In this document: positions 36,040 to 48,012 of the stretch, one piece after another | Layout: each line of letters starts with the position of its first letter | How positions within the stretch are numbered: the first letter of the stretch is position 1 | Assembly: GCA_026003895.1 (NCBI GenBank) | Contig: BPIC01000001.1 | Coordinates: 957,796 to 1,021,795, forward strand | DNA: 64,000 nucleotides | From: Dehalococcoidia bacterium | GTDB taxonomy: Bacteria > Chloroflexota > Dehalococcoidia > SpSt-223 | Direction: 5' to 3' | The notes under the pieces: generated by a model | Told to the model about the DNA's origin: nothing | Databases searched by the model: none | What the model saw: only the letters and a program-made list of their open reading frames with translations | Program-made: the position numbers and the translations under genes

Positions 36040-37411
36040 ATGTCTGACGATACGAACCACACTGGAGCACCGCACGGGCCGGAGCTGCCAGAGTACACCA
36101 GCGCGTCGCTGACGAACGACATGGTGCGGCGATACCAAAATCCCTCGCCGCTCTTGCGAACCTGGACCCTCGTGACCGGGATTCTGCTGGTCGTTGGCAT
36201 TGTCGGGCTGGTCTTGAAGGTGATCATGGGCACGCCGTCGACGGGCTGGGGGTGGACGGCGGCTACATTCGCCTTCATCATGTGCACCTTCGTTGCCGCG
36301 CCGCTGCCGGCGATCGCAACCCGCCTCGCGAAAGGCGATTGGCGGCGACCGTTCACCCCGCCCTGCCGAAACCTTCACCGCCACCGCGGTGCTCGTGGTG
36401 CTCCTGTCCATTCCCCTCCTCGTGGTGTTGCCGACGCGGCTGCCGGGGCAGCGGACGATTTGGTTCGGTTGGCCGGGCGCACCGTGGGTCTATGATTTCC
36501 TCGCCCTGCTTGGGCTGGCCGCGGTTGGCCTCGCTATGTTCTACGTCTCGGCGGTGCCCGACTGGGCGGCCTTGCGGGCGCGCGGGGTGCGCGGCCCCTT
36601 GCTCGATCGGGCGGCGAGCTGGGTCGGCGGCATGAAGCAATGGCGCGTCACGCGCACCGCCTTTACCCCGCTCGGCGCGTTCTACCTTGCGATGTATGTC
36701 TTCGCCGGCATGCTCATCGCCACCGACTTTTCCATGGCCTTGGTGCCGGGCTGGATCGATGCGATCTATCCGGCGCAGTTTTCGATCACCGGGTTGCAGG
36801 CCGGTGTGGCAACGTTGATCGTCGCGCTTGGCCTCTATCGCCGGTTCGGGTATGCCGACTACATCAAGCTCGACCAGTTCTGGGGATTGGCGAAGCTGCT
36901 GCTGGCGCTGTCGCTGCTGTGGTTCTACTTCTGGTGGTCGGCCTTTATCCTGTTCTGGTATGGCCGCAAGCCGAACGAAATCCAGTTGCTTCAGCTGATC
37001 ATGTTCGGTCCGTACGCAATCCCCTTCCTCCTCGCGTTCCTCTGCAACTTCGTGCTCCCGTTGCTGATCTTGATGTGGAACCCCATCCGCAAGAGCATCC
37101 GCGGTCCGATCGTGGTTTCCTGCATCGTGCTCTTCGGGAACTTCATGAACAACGTGCGGTTGTTTGTCGGGCCTTGGTCCTTGGTCGAGCACGGGGGCGA
37201 ACTTGTCGAAGTGATTCCGCCGTTCAAATGGCCGGATTTCGCCGATCTTCTCATCATCCCGGGCTTCATCGGCGGCGCGGTCTTCTTCTACCTCGTGGCG
37301 CTTCGGCTCGTGCCGCGGCTCAACCTCTGGGAGATGAAGGAAGGGTTGTTGTACCGGACAGCTCGCAAATACCTGCTCGGCCAAGTGGTCGTCATCGGGA
37401 AGCCGGAGTAA
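36040..37411 (+). CDS. actF: Alternative complex III, NrfD-like membrane subunit (ActF-like), frameshifted
   Basis: About 457 residues with ten hydrophobic segments, an NrfD-family membrane subunit. It reads in one frame to LAKGDWRRPFT, then continues one base shifted as PAETFTATAVLVVLL. Removing one C from the CCCC run at 36356-36359 restores a single frame through RRPFTRPAETF, which matches the ActC equivalent RPITRAAETM. The membrane loop that carries GHAGT in ActC is replaced by VAAPLPA here, so this is more likely the ActF-type second NrfD subunit. It lies before actC, unlike the order usually described. The ATG at 36040 follows GAGGGG. Confidence 0.78.
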
Positions 37412-37415
37412 GACG

Positions 37416-38787
37416 ATGCAAGAACGAGTTACGCTCACCGACCGGCAAGTCAATGAGGAGCTGCTTCGCTCGATCTTCGTGACGCCGATGCGCTTCTGGG
37501 TTGCGGCGACCATCTTGGCCATGATCGCCTCGTTGATGGTGATTTCATTCACCTTCATGGTGATCTTTGGTCTGGGCCTCACTGGGCTGAACCGGCCGGT
37601 CTTCTGGGGATTCTTGATCACCAACTTCGTCTTCTGGGTCGGCATTAGCCACGCCGGAACGATGATCTCGTCAATCCTCCGGCTGACTCAGGCGGAATGG
37701 AAGCGACCGATTACCCGCGCGGCCGAGACGATGACGGTCTTCTCGCTTGCGACGGCGGCGCTCTTTCCCCCTTATCCACACCGGCCGACCGTGGCGCATC
37801 GCCTACTGGGTCTTTCCCTACGACTTCAACCATCAGATCTTTCCGAATCCCCGGTCTCCCCTCGTGTGGGACCCAAGCGCCATCTTCACCTACCTGACGG
37901 GCTCGGCGCTCTTCGTCATCGTCGCGCTTATCCCCGACTTCGCCGCCATTCGCGACCGGTCGACCGGAACACGGAAGCTCATCTACGGTGCGCTCGCAAT
38001 GGGCTGGCGTGGCACCCCCCGTCAGTGGAAGATGCAGACCATCGTCGGCGTGCTGCTTTCGGCGCTCATCCTTCCCGTCTTCGTCTCGGTGCATTCGATC
38101 GTGTCGTGGGACTTCGCCGTTTCGCTGGTGCCGATCTGGCACGCGACGGTCTTCGCGCCCTACTTCGTTATTGGCGCTGTCCACTCGGGCGTCTCGGCAG
38201 TGCTGACGCTGATGGCGATCATGCGCAAGTTTTTCGGCTGGAAGAATCAACTGCGGCCGGAGCACTTCGATGCCATTGGCCGGTTGCTGATCGCCGTCGC
38301 CTGTGCCTGGCTGTACTTCTTTATGCTCGACGTTTTTTACGCAATCTATGCTGCTGAACCAGCCGAGCTGACCGTCATGGAACTGCGGTTCTTCTCGTGG
38401 CCGTGGGGCGCCCTCTTTTGGGTCGTGCTGATCACGTCCTTCATCATTCCGATCCCGCTCTGGCTGAAGCGTAGCAACCGGCGCAACATCACGCTGATGT
38501 TCTGGAGCTCGATCCTCGTCAACATCGGCATGTGGTCAGAGCGGTTTTGGCTGATCGTTCCCGGCCTCCAGCGGAAGGAAGAGTTCACCTACATGTGGAA
38601 CGTGTACAACCCGAACCTCGTGGAGATTGGGCTGGTCGTTGGCTCGGTGGCGATGGTTGGGTTGTTCCTGCTGCTGTTCTCCAAGGTCTGCCCGCCGATC
38701 CCACTTTGGGAGATCAAGGAAGGGCAGAAGTTCACCGCCGAAATTCCCCTAGGCCGGATGCGTGTGCCGGCAATTGTGAAGGAGTAA
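37416..38787 (+). CDS. actC: Alternative complex III, NrfD-like quinol-site subunit ActC, frameshifted
   Basis: About 457 residues, a ten-helix NrfD-type subunit that in this complex holds the quinol site. Diagnostic segments are ITNFVFWVGISHAGTMIS, RPITRAAETM and the long sequence RSPLVWDPSAIFTYL with later helices. The frame breaks in the run CCCCC at 37767-37771: the first part ends as ATAALFP and the rest resumes as LIHTGRPWRIAYWVFP. Taking out one C joins them. The gene starts four bases after the preceding stop. The C-terminal tail EIKEGQKFTAEIP is in the family. Together with the ActF-like gene the complex has two NrfD subunits. Confidence 0.85.
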
Positions 38788-38792
38788 GGGCG

Positions 38793-39326
38793 ATGCCACA
38801 GATTCTTGGCCTCTTCAAGACGCCGGAACTCGCGGCCGATGCCGCGCAGGCGCTCAAGAATGCCGGCTTCGATCCGCACAAAGGGGACTACGACATCCTG
38901 ACGGGCTGCCCCTATCCCGAAGAGGTGTTCGGGGAGCACGTCGCGCCGCACCGCCTTTTTCTCTTCCCGATCATCGGCGCGATTTGCGGCTTCGTCGCAG
39001 GGCTGCTGATTACCGGCGGGATGCAGGTCACCTACCCCATGATTACCGGTGGCAAGCCGATCCTCTCCCTTCCGCCAATGGTGATCATCACCTATGAAGG
39101 GACGATGCTCGGCGCCATCATCTTCACCATCCTCGGGACGCTGTTCGAGTCGCGCCTGCCGAATCTCGAAGGCGGCGTCTACGATCCGCGGATTACGACC
39201 GATGGCTTCATCGGGGTTGTCGCACAGGGACCCGCGGAGCGCGTGGCGGAAGCCGAATCGATCTTTCAGAAAGTCGGCGCGGAGGATGTCGTTCGCGAGG
39301 CCGCCGCAGCCGGGCGCACTAGCTAA
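38793..39326 (+). CDS. actD: Alternative complex III, ActD (DUF3341)
   Basis: A 177-residue DUF3341 protein, the ActD subunit, which in solved complexes sits on the cytoplasmic side with two membrane helices. Two hydrophobic segments lie at about residues 52-75 and 95-118. The start MPQILGLFKTPELAADAAQA is a small ferredoxin-like alpha/beta fold, and the middle PYPEEVFGEHV is family-typical. The ATG at 38793 is five bases after the actC stop and is preferred over a much longer in-frame extension that overlaps actC. The C-terminal AQGPAERVAEAESIFQKVG closes the alpha/beta domain. Confidence 0.9.
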   Translation: MPQILGLFKTPELAADAAQALKNAGFDPHKGDYDILTGCPYPEEVFGEHVAPHRLFLFPIIGAICGFVAGLLITGGMQVTYPMITGGKPILSLPPMVIITYEGTMLGAIIFTILGTLFESRLPNLEGGVYDPRITTDGFIGVVAQGPAERVAEAESIFQKVGAEDVVREAAAAGRTS

Positions 39327-39337
39327 GGAGAGCTTCG

Positions 39338-39925
39338 ATGCGGCTACCTCCCTCGCTCGTTGGGATGGCGGTTGGCGCTGGCATGCTGCTGACGGCTTGT
39401 GTCCCGACCGTTGACCAGCCGTTGAACGGCAACGTTTGGCCGTTTGCCGGCGGGCAATACCCCTTCGACATCTTTCCCGAGATGCACTATCAGCAGTCGT
39501 TCCGATCACAGGAGCCGCGTCGGCTCTATCCGCCGGAAGGCGCAGTGCCGGTTTCCGGCGGGAACTACAAGCCGAACGCCGCCGAGGCCAGCCGGTTGCA
39601 GAACCCCGTGCCAATCGGACAAGACACCGCCCGTGGCGATGCCCTGTACGTCACCAACTGCGCTTTCTGCCATGGCCCGCAGGGCGAAGGCAACGGCCGG
39701 GCGAATGCCTTCCTGACCGCCAACCGGGGTCGTCCGGCTGCGAATTTGAAGGGCCCGACGACAGTTGCCCGCACCGATGGCGACCTGTATTACATCCTCA
39801 CCAGTGGTTTGAATTACAACCCAGAAGGCCCACAAAACGGCATGCCGCCGTTTGGTAACCTGATCGCCGAGCAAGATCGCTGGCTGCTTGTCAACAAGAT
39901 CCGTCGCCTCCAACGCGGTCAGTAG
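39338..39925 (+). CDS. actE: Alternative complex III, monohaem cytochrome c ActE
   Basis: A 195-residue cytochrome c lipoprotein. The lipobox LLTAC puts the acylated Cys at residue 21. After a proline-rich linker containing YPPEGAVPV, one haem site NCAFCHGPQGEGNG is at 108-112, and a distal Met lies in NGMPPFGN. This is the ActE subunit, which takes electrons from ActA. It is the last act gene, 11 bases after actD. Just downstream is a strong terminator, so the act transcript ends here and no oxidase genes follow directly. Confidence 0.9.
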   Translation: MRLPPSLVGMAVGAGMLLTACVPTVDQPLNGNVWPFAGGQYPFDIFPEMHYQQSFRSQEPRRLYPPEGAVPVSGGNYKPNAAEASRLQNPVPIGQDTARGDALYVTNCAFCHGPQGEGNGRANAFLTANRGRPAANLKGPTTVARTDGDLYYILTSGLNYNPEGPQNGMPPFGNLIAEQDRWLLVNKIRRLQRGQ

Positions 39926-39946
39926 GCGCCCGCTCGCCGACGCGAT

Positions 39947-39980
39947 CCGCCCGCTCCAGTAGAGCGGGCGGCGGCGTTTT
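39947..39980 (+). terminator. Rho-independent terminator of the act operon
   Basis: A perfect ten-base-pair stem, CCGCCCGCTC and GAGCGGGCGG, with a five-base loop CAGTA, followed by CGGCGTTTT. It lies 22 bases after the actE stop. Confidence 0.85.
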
Positions 39981-40426
39981 CGGCGCCTTGCTCCGGTGGC
40001 GCGGTCCAGCTGCGAAACGACCCCGTTGAACGAGGTTTCGACCAGCTGTGTGCTGTGGCGATTGCCTCCCCCGCGGCTCTGTTGGGGGCTCGACGGCAAG
40101 GGATTCTTGGCGAACGCCGAATCGCATCACGCCATCGGCCCGGAGATGGCGGCGAACCAGCGAAAACGCCTCAACGGCCCCCTCGGCAAGCAACGAGCCG
40201 AATGCGGTCTGGCAGATACCTTGCGGGCACCTCACACGGGGTGGCCGCCGGTCAGCACGAGGCTCAGCATGGGTTGGGCGCGCTCGAGCACCGATATGGC
40301 CGCTTTGGCCGGCCGACGACCGGGACGTCGCCGGTCCCCTTCCTATGGGTGCCTCACACCGTGAGGGCTGCGACAACAAGGTTGCTCAAGACGAGGGTGT
40401 CCGCTGACCAAGCTTGAGCTCGGACG
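39981..40426. other. Gap between act operon and secA
   Basis: This 446-base stretch has open frames on both strands but none carries a recognisable motif. It sits next to the error-rich secA region, so a broken gene cannot be excluded. No tRNA or repeat was seen. Confidence 0.35.
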
Positions 40427-43191
<2,765 letters not shown>

Positions 43192-43225
43192 ACCGAAATT
43201 CTACCAGTCCCCCCATCAAGGGTGG

Positions 43226-44224
43226 CTAAGAAACGGGCAGCCAGTCCCCGTAGAGGGTTCGGTAGAGCGCCCCCGACGCTCTCGCCCTCGTGGATCCGGG
43301 TGGATCGCTTCCGCGATGAGCCGCGAGGTCGGCAGGACTGTCACATTCCGAAGCCGCTCGCGGATCGTCTGCTGCGGCAGGCTATCGGTGATGATCAGCT
43401 CCGCAAATCGGCGACTGGGCAATGCGCTCGATGGCCATTCCAGAGAAGAGGCCATGAGTCGCCGCGGCGTAGACCTCGGTTGCGCCGTGCTCGATACAAA
43501 TTCGCGCCGCTGAGGTAATGGAACCGGCGGTGTCGATCTCATCGTCGACAACGAGCGCGACCATCCCCTGGACGTCGCCAATGAGGTGCTCGGGCCTCGG
43601 TCAGGTCGGTGTTGCCGAGGCGTGATTTGGCGACGAAGGCAACGGGCGCACCGAGAACCTGGGCGAAGTTCTTCGCTCGCTTGGCGAACCCGAGGTCGGT
43701 TGCGACGACGACGAGGTTACGAAACCGCCGGCTCGTGATATGGTCGCAGAGCAGGTGGAACGCCGTCACCTCGTCCACCGGCACGGTTGCCGGGAAGAAG
43801 CCTTGAATCTGGCCAGCGTGAAGATCGAGCGTCAGGACCCGGTTGACCCCGGCGGCGACGAGCAGATCGGCGATCAGCCGCGCGGTGATCGGAACGCGCG
43901 GCTGGTCCTTCTTGTCGGTGCGGGCGTAGGCGAAGTACGGCATGACCGCCGTAACGCGCCAGGCCGAGCGCGCGGCGCGCCGCCTCGATCATGATCAGCA
44001 GTTCCATGATCGCGTCGTTAACCGAGCCATTGGGCAGCGCAGCGCCCGGCTGGATGATGAACACGTCGCGGTCGCGCACCATCTGCTCGTATTTGACGAA
44101 GGTCTGGCCATTCGTGAAGTCGAACAACTGACGTTGGCCAAGCGGAATGTGCAAATGTTGGCAAACGGCCTCGGCAAGGCCGAGGTGGGGCCCGTCCGGA
44201 GAAGACCGCGATCTCTCGGGACAC
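43226..44224 (-). CDS. prs: Ribose-phosphate pyrophosphokinase Prs, frameshifted
   Basis: About 330 residues; makes PRPP from ribose 5-phosphate and ATP for nucleotide, His and Trp synthesis. Pieces in order: start REIAVFSG, LAEAVCQHLHIPLGQ, RDRDVFIIQPGAA, MPYFAYARTDKKDQPRVPIT (the catalytic flexible loop), VLTLDLHAGQIQGFF, VATDLGFAKRAKNFA, the PRPP-binding loop LVVDDEIDTAGSITSA, and the tail LYGDWLPVS. Four or more single-base shifts separate them. The start is a GTG at 44224 with AGGAAGCAGG upstream. It lies 34 bases before secA on the same strand, and shares the same error-rich character. Confidence 0.9.
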
Positions 44225-44389
44225 TCCTGCTTCCTCCGTCGCCGCTGAACGGCCGTGTGCCCGGGCGGAGGGATTCCAACCACGCTGCCAATGTCTGCCG
44301 GTCGTCTGGTCGACCGGATCCCCCCACCGGCGGTATGATACCACGAGGAGACCCCCAGCCGGCAGGTATTGCCGGCGGAGCGAGCCACG

Positions 44390-44587
44390 ATGACCGAGGA
44401 GCCAAAGTCCCGTCCCAACCGGGTCTATTTTGATAAGAAGAGCCGCAAATGGATCGCCGAGACCCCGCAGGGCCGGTGGGAGTATGACAGCGAGGACGCT
44501 GCGCTGCATGGCCTGGCGCGACGCGTCGGCGGCATGACCTCACCCCCTGCCGTCGACTACCAGCGCCGCCAAGCGACGTTGCTCTAG
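44390..44587 (+). CDS. Small conserved-looking protein of unknown function
   Basis: A 65-residue soluble protein. The middle reads VYFDKKSRKWIAETPQGRWE, which looks like two beta strands, then a helix DSEDAALHGLARRVGG. The composition is basic and aromatic. I cannot assign a family. The ATG at 44390 gives the start MTEEPKSRPNR; a second upstream ATG at 44369 is also possible. It is transcribed divergently from prs. A hairpin follows after about 100 bases. Confidence 0.55.
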   Translation: MTEEPKSRPNRVYFDKKSRKWIAETPQGRWEYDSEDAALHGLARRVGGMTSPPAVDYQRRQATLL

Positions 44588-45050
44588 CTCGCCATTCGCT
44601 GGCGCTCGAAGCGGCCTGCGGTCGCTTGGCACCGGGCCGGTCGGCCCGATTCGGCGCGGAGTCTTCCCGGCCGTCCGGCATGCCGCCTTCCCCGGAATGG
44701 GAGCGAGGCCCATTCCGGGCCAGCGGCCGCCGCCGTTCTCCGGCCGCGCTGATCGATCATGCGAGGTGGATCTCGGTTTGGCCACAAGCTTCCTGCTGAT
44801 CATCGGCGACGGTCCCCCCCGGCTTAGCCTCTCGCTCGGCTGCTGTCGCTCGCCGTTCCCTGATCCACGTCCATCGGCTCAATCTCGTGGTTGGTGTCCG
44901 GTGATGGCCGCGGAGGAACGGGCTCGAAGCGAGTGCGCCGTTCGGGGCAAACCGGCGGCTTGAGGCGCGACCGGGCGCCAACAGGATACCGAGAACGCCG
45001 ACCTCATCTCGCAACACCATGGGCCGGCACGGGCCTTGCGCCGAAGGGCG
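44588..45050. other. Gap between convergent genes
   Basis: This 463-base stretch lies between the small protein and the PNPOx-like gene on the other strand. It contains one strong hairpin, listed separately. Nothing else recognisable was found, and small broken genes cannot be ruled out in this error-prone part. Confidence 0.4.
44691..44719. terminator. Strong perfect hairpin between convergent genes
   Basis: CCCGGAATGGG, loop AGCGAGG, CCCATTCCGGG: a perfect eleven-base-pair stem with a seven-base loop. Its place between convergent genes suits a two-way terminator. No T run flanks it on either strand. Confidence 0.5.
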
Positions 45051-45483
45051 TTAAGCGAAGTTCGAGAAGTCCCACGTGTAGATCTTGGTGGGGTTGAGGC
45101 GCATCAACTGCGGGGCTGGCAGTGAGCGCACATACTGGTAGCCGGGGTTGTCTTCGGTGCCGTAGTAGCGCTGGATCAGAAATTGGCGGAAGCGAACGTG
45201 AAACTCGTCCTCTGGAAGCATCTCCATCGAGCCCCAGATGATGATCCCCTTATACTCTTCCTCCCGTGTGCCTGAGGTCGACACAGAAGCTGACTTGGTT
45301 GTTTTCGAGGATGTTGCGGAAGCTTTTGCGCGTCTTCTGAGTGCCAATGTAAATGTTGTGCTCGAAGACGATGTACCACGTTGGCTTGACGTGGGGCCGT
45401 CCTTGCTTGTCGGCCGTGCCGAGCCGCGCGACCTTTTGGTCCCCGAGATAGCGCCACCACTTCACTGGGATTTCGACCGCCAT
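45051..45483 (-). CDS. PNPOx-family protein, third copy, frameshifted
   Basis: About 143 residues in two pieces. The first piece begins MAVEIPVKWWRYLGDQKVARLGTADKQGRPHVKP... and carries the PNPOx cofactor strand pattern (VARLGTAD, RPHVKPTWYIV, SFCVDL). The second, one base shifted near 45268-45275, continues GTREEEYKGIIIWG, then the C-terminal helix FRQFLIQRYYG. The start MAVEIPVKWW is near the usual start of short F420/FMN-binding members of the superfamily. It differs from the two paralogues at 5811 and 6579 in sequence and length, so it is a separate lineage. Substrate unknown. Confidence 0.65.
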
Positions 45484-46036
45484 GCGCGCTCCTTGCGAAT
45501 TCTCGCGTCATGATAGCTGATGGTCGCTCCCGCCCGCCCTCGACGTCCGCCTCACCCGCCGGGACGTGGGAGAAGCACGTGAGGGGCGTAGAACGCCCCC
45601 TCAGCCCTTCCCCCAGCCGTTGCACGTCGCACATGCGAAGGCTTCGGGCGACACTCGGTCGAGCCCGCATGTTTTCGCGCGGTTCGCCCCGAAAGCGGCG
45701 CCGACAGGTGGACACGCGGGCGTCGTGCTGTCAACGACGGCTAAGTTGTGGCTGAGCGCCCAAAACGACGCACTGGGGGTGTTCCTCCCCGCTCGGATCA
45801 GTCGTCGGGCGCAGCACGACGCAGCGTGCTTGTTGCAAGCCTTCGCACCTTTCACCCCAGATCCGGAGATGCCGGTTTAGAGAACCCTACGTCGAGGCGA
45901 TCGATCTCAATTGCGTTCAGACAGGGCTCGGCGCGAAGAGGCTGGACGAGCACAACGCGCCCTGGAAAACGCGCCGGACAACCACTCTCGCTCGCGGTTG
46001 CGTCTGAGAAAGCTCGCAACGTGACCATCTTGGCGG
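45484..46036. other. Gap before uvrC without a clear gene
   Basis: This 553-base stretch holds no gene I can support. A minus-strand frame at 45601-45855 translates to a Cys-rich string (KACNKHAASCCARR) without a known match. The stretch is less GC-biased in places, but no transposase motif or inverted repeat was found. Confidence 0.35.
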
Positions 46037-47905
46037 CTAGAGCTGGCTCTTGATCTTCTCGGCGAGGCGGCGGGTCATCCCGACGACGGTTGCTAGTTCG
46101 TCGACCGATGCCTCGCGGATCGCCTTGACTGAGCCGAAATGCCGCAAGAGGGCCTGCTTGCGGCGCGGACCGACGCCACGGATTTGGTCAAGCTCGGATT
46201 CGAACGCGCCGCGCGAGCGCAGCTTACGGTGATAGGCGATGGCGAACCGGTGTGCCTCGTCGCGGATGCGTTGGACGAGGTAGAGCGCCGGTGAGGTCGC
46301 CGGCAGCAGCACTGGGTCGGCGACGTTTGGCAAGAAGATTGCTTCCTCCTCCTTTGCGAGCGCGGCAATCGGCAACGATTCCAACCCAAGGTCGCGCAGG
46401 ACGTCGCAGGCCGCCGAGAGCTGTCCCTTGCCGCCATCGAGCAGAATAAGGTCGGGCGTCGGGAAGTCGAAGTTCCCGTCGCTTCGGCGTTCGGTGTCGT
46501 CCCTCAGGGGGGCGGCGACGGCCTCCGGCGCCGCAAGATATTTCAGCCGGCGCCGCAACACCTCCTGCATTGCGGCGTAGTCGTTGCTGCCCGACACGGT
46601 CTTGATGCGGAAGCGGCGGTAGTGAGCGTTCTTGGGTTTGCCATTGTCGAAAACGACCATACTCGCGACCGTCGCTGTTCCCTGAATGGTCGAGATGTCG
46701 TAGCACTCGATGCGTGCTGGCGGACCGGCGAGGCCGAGGGCGTCGGCGAGCTGGTCGAGGGCCGCACCGTTGCGGTTCTCATCGGCCAGCCACTTCGCGC
46801 GAAGCTGTTCGAGGATCTGTTGGGCGTTCTCTGCAACGAGGTCGACGAGCTTTTTGGCGTCACCCTGTTTCGGCACCTGCAGACGAACCTTGTGACCGCC
46901 CCGCTTGTTCCGCAGCCAAGACTCGATCACCTGTTCCTCGTCGAGCCGGTTGGGAAGCAGGATTTTCGGCGGCACTTCGGGCGCCTGATCGTAGAACTGC
47001 TTTACGAAACTGGCGACGATCTGTCCACCATCCTCCTCGCTTGTGCCTTGGAGGATGAAATGCTCACGACCGATCAGCCGGCCGTTGCGAATAAAGAAGA
47101 CCTGCACGCACGCCTCGCCATTGTTGCGGGCGAACGCAATCACGTCTTGATCCTCGGTTTTGGCGGAGACGACCTTTTGACGTTCGGCTACTTTCTCGAC
47201 CGCCGCGATCTGGTCGCGGAGCGCGGCGGCTCGCTCGAACTCGAGGTTCTCGGCGGCTTGCTCCATCTGGTCCCGCAGCCGGTGAATGACTTCGTCGTGG
47301 CGACCTTCGAGGAACAGGACGACTTGGTTGATAACGTCGCGGTAGCCAGCCTCGTCAACCGCGCCGATACAGGGGCCAAGACACCGCTTGATGTGGAAGT
47401 CCAAACAGGGGCGGGAGTCCGTTCCCGTGATCACTCGGTCGCAGGATCGATAGGGGAACAGCTTATTGAGCAGGTCGAGCGTCCGTCGCACGGACCCGAC
47501 GTCCGCGTAAGGGCCGAAATAGCGCGCCCCGTCGTTCAGCAGCCGCCGCGTGATGACGACTTTTGGAAACGCCTCGTTTGTCACTTTGAGGTACGGATAG
47601 TTCTTGTCGTCCTTCATTACGACGTTGTACCGAGGCCGGTGCCGCTTGATCAGCGTGCATTCGAGGATGAGCGCTTCGAGTTCACTGTCGGTGACGATGA
47701 ACTCGAAGTCGGCGATCCGCTCGACCATTTTGCGGACCTTCGGCGTGTGGCTTGCGGACGTCTGAAAGTAGGATCGCAGCCGGTTGCGCAGGCTGATCGC
47801 TTTGCCAACGTAGATAATCTCGCCTGCCGCGTCCCGCATAAGGTAAACGCCGGGACTCGCCGGCACGGCTCTTAATTGGTTTTGGAGGCGTTCGGAGGCA
47901 ATCAC
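46037..47905 (-). CDS. uvrC: Excinuclease ABC subunit C
   Basis: A 622-residue nucleotide-excision repair nuclease. The N-terminal GIY-YIG domain reads PGVYLMRDAAGEIIYVGKA and makes the 3-prime incision. A UVR motif for UvrB contact lies near 200-235 (RLRDQMEQAAENLEFERAA). The C-terminal half is the RNase H-like 5-prime nuclease with LILLDGGKGQL and RDEAHRFAI, followed by HhH repeats (IRGVGPRRKQALL). The start is the GTG at 47905 leading to VIASERLQNQLRAVPASPG; the frame continues 100 codons further up but over a different gene. The gene is divergent from a hydrolase at 48013. Confidence 0.95.
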   Translation of the reverse strand: MIASERLQNQLRAVPASPGVYLMRDAAGEIIYVGKAISLRNRLRSYFQTSASHTPKVRKMVERIADFEFIVTDSELEALILECTLIKRHRPRYNVVMKDDKNYPYLKVTNEAFPKVVITRRLLNDGARYFGPYADVGSVRRTLDLLNKLFPYRSCDRVITGTDSRPCLDFHIKRCLGPCIGAVDEAGYRDVINQVVLFLEGRHDEVIHRLRDQMEQAAENLEFERAAALRDQIAAVEKVAERQKVVSAKTEDQDVIAFARNNGEACVQVFFIRNGRLIGREHFILQGTSEEDGGQIVASFVKQFYDQAPEVPPKILLPNRLDEEQVIESWLRNKRGGHKVRLQVPKQGDAKKLVDLVAENAQQILEQLRAKWLADENRNGAALDQLADALGLAGPPARIECYDISTIQGTATVASMVVFDNGKPKNAHYRRFRIKTVSGSNDYAAMQEVLRRRLKYLAAPEAVAAPLRDDTERRSDGNFDFPTPDLILLDGGKGQLSAACDVLRDLGLESLPIAALAKEEEAIFLPNVADPVLLPATSPALYLVQRIRDEAHRFAIAYHRKLRSRGAFESELDQIRGVGPRRKQALLRHFGSVKAIREASVDELATVVGMTRRLAEKIKSQL

Positions 47906-48012
47906 GACACAGTCCGGGGGCGGCAGTCCGCGTCCTGCGATTATACCCCGTTCCGTCGACCCAACGACCGTTGTGATAGGCTGAGGACCGAGGTTTTCCC
48001 GGGAGCGGCGCG

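Noticed and set aside
36040..38787. Programmed ribosomal frameshifting in actF and actC
   Set aside because: The shifts occur at simple C runs with different contexts and no shared slippery site, and other genes nearby show plain indels, so sequence error is more likely.
45601..45855. Cys-rich small protein on the minus strand
   Set aside because: No start context, no known match and no operon support; probably a chance frame.
46622..47875. A 417-codon frame antisense to uvrC
   Set aside because: No recognisable protein features; uvrC on the other strand is complete.
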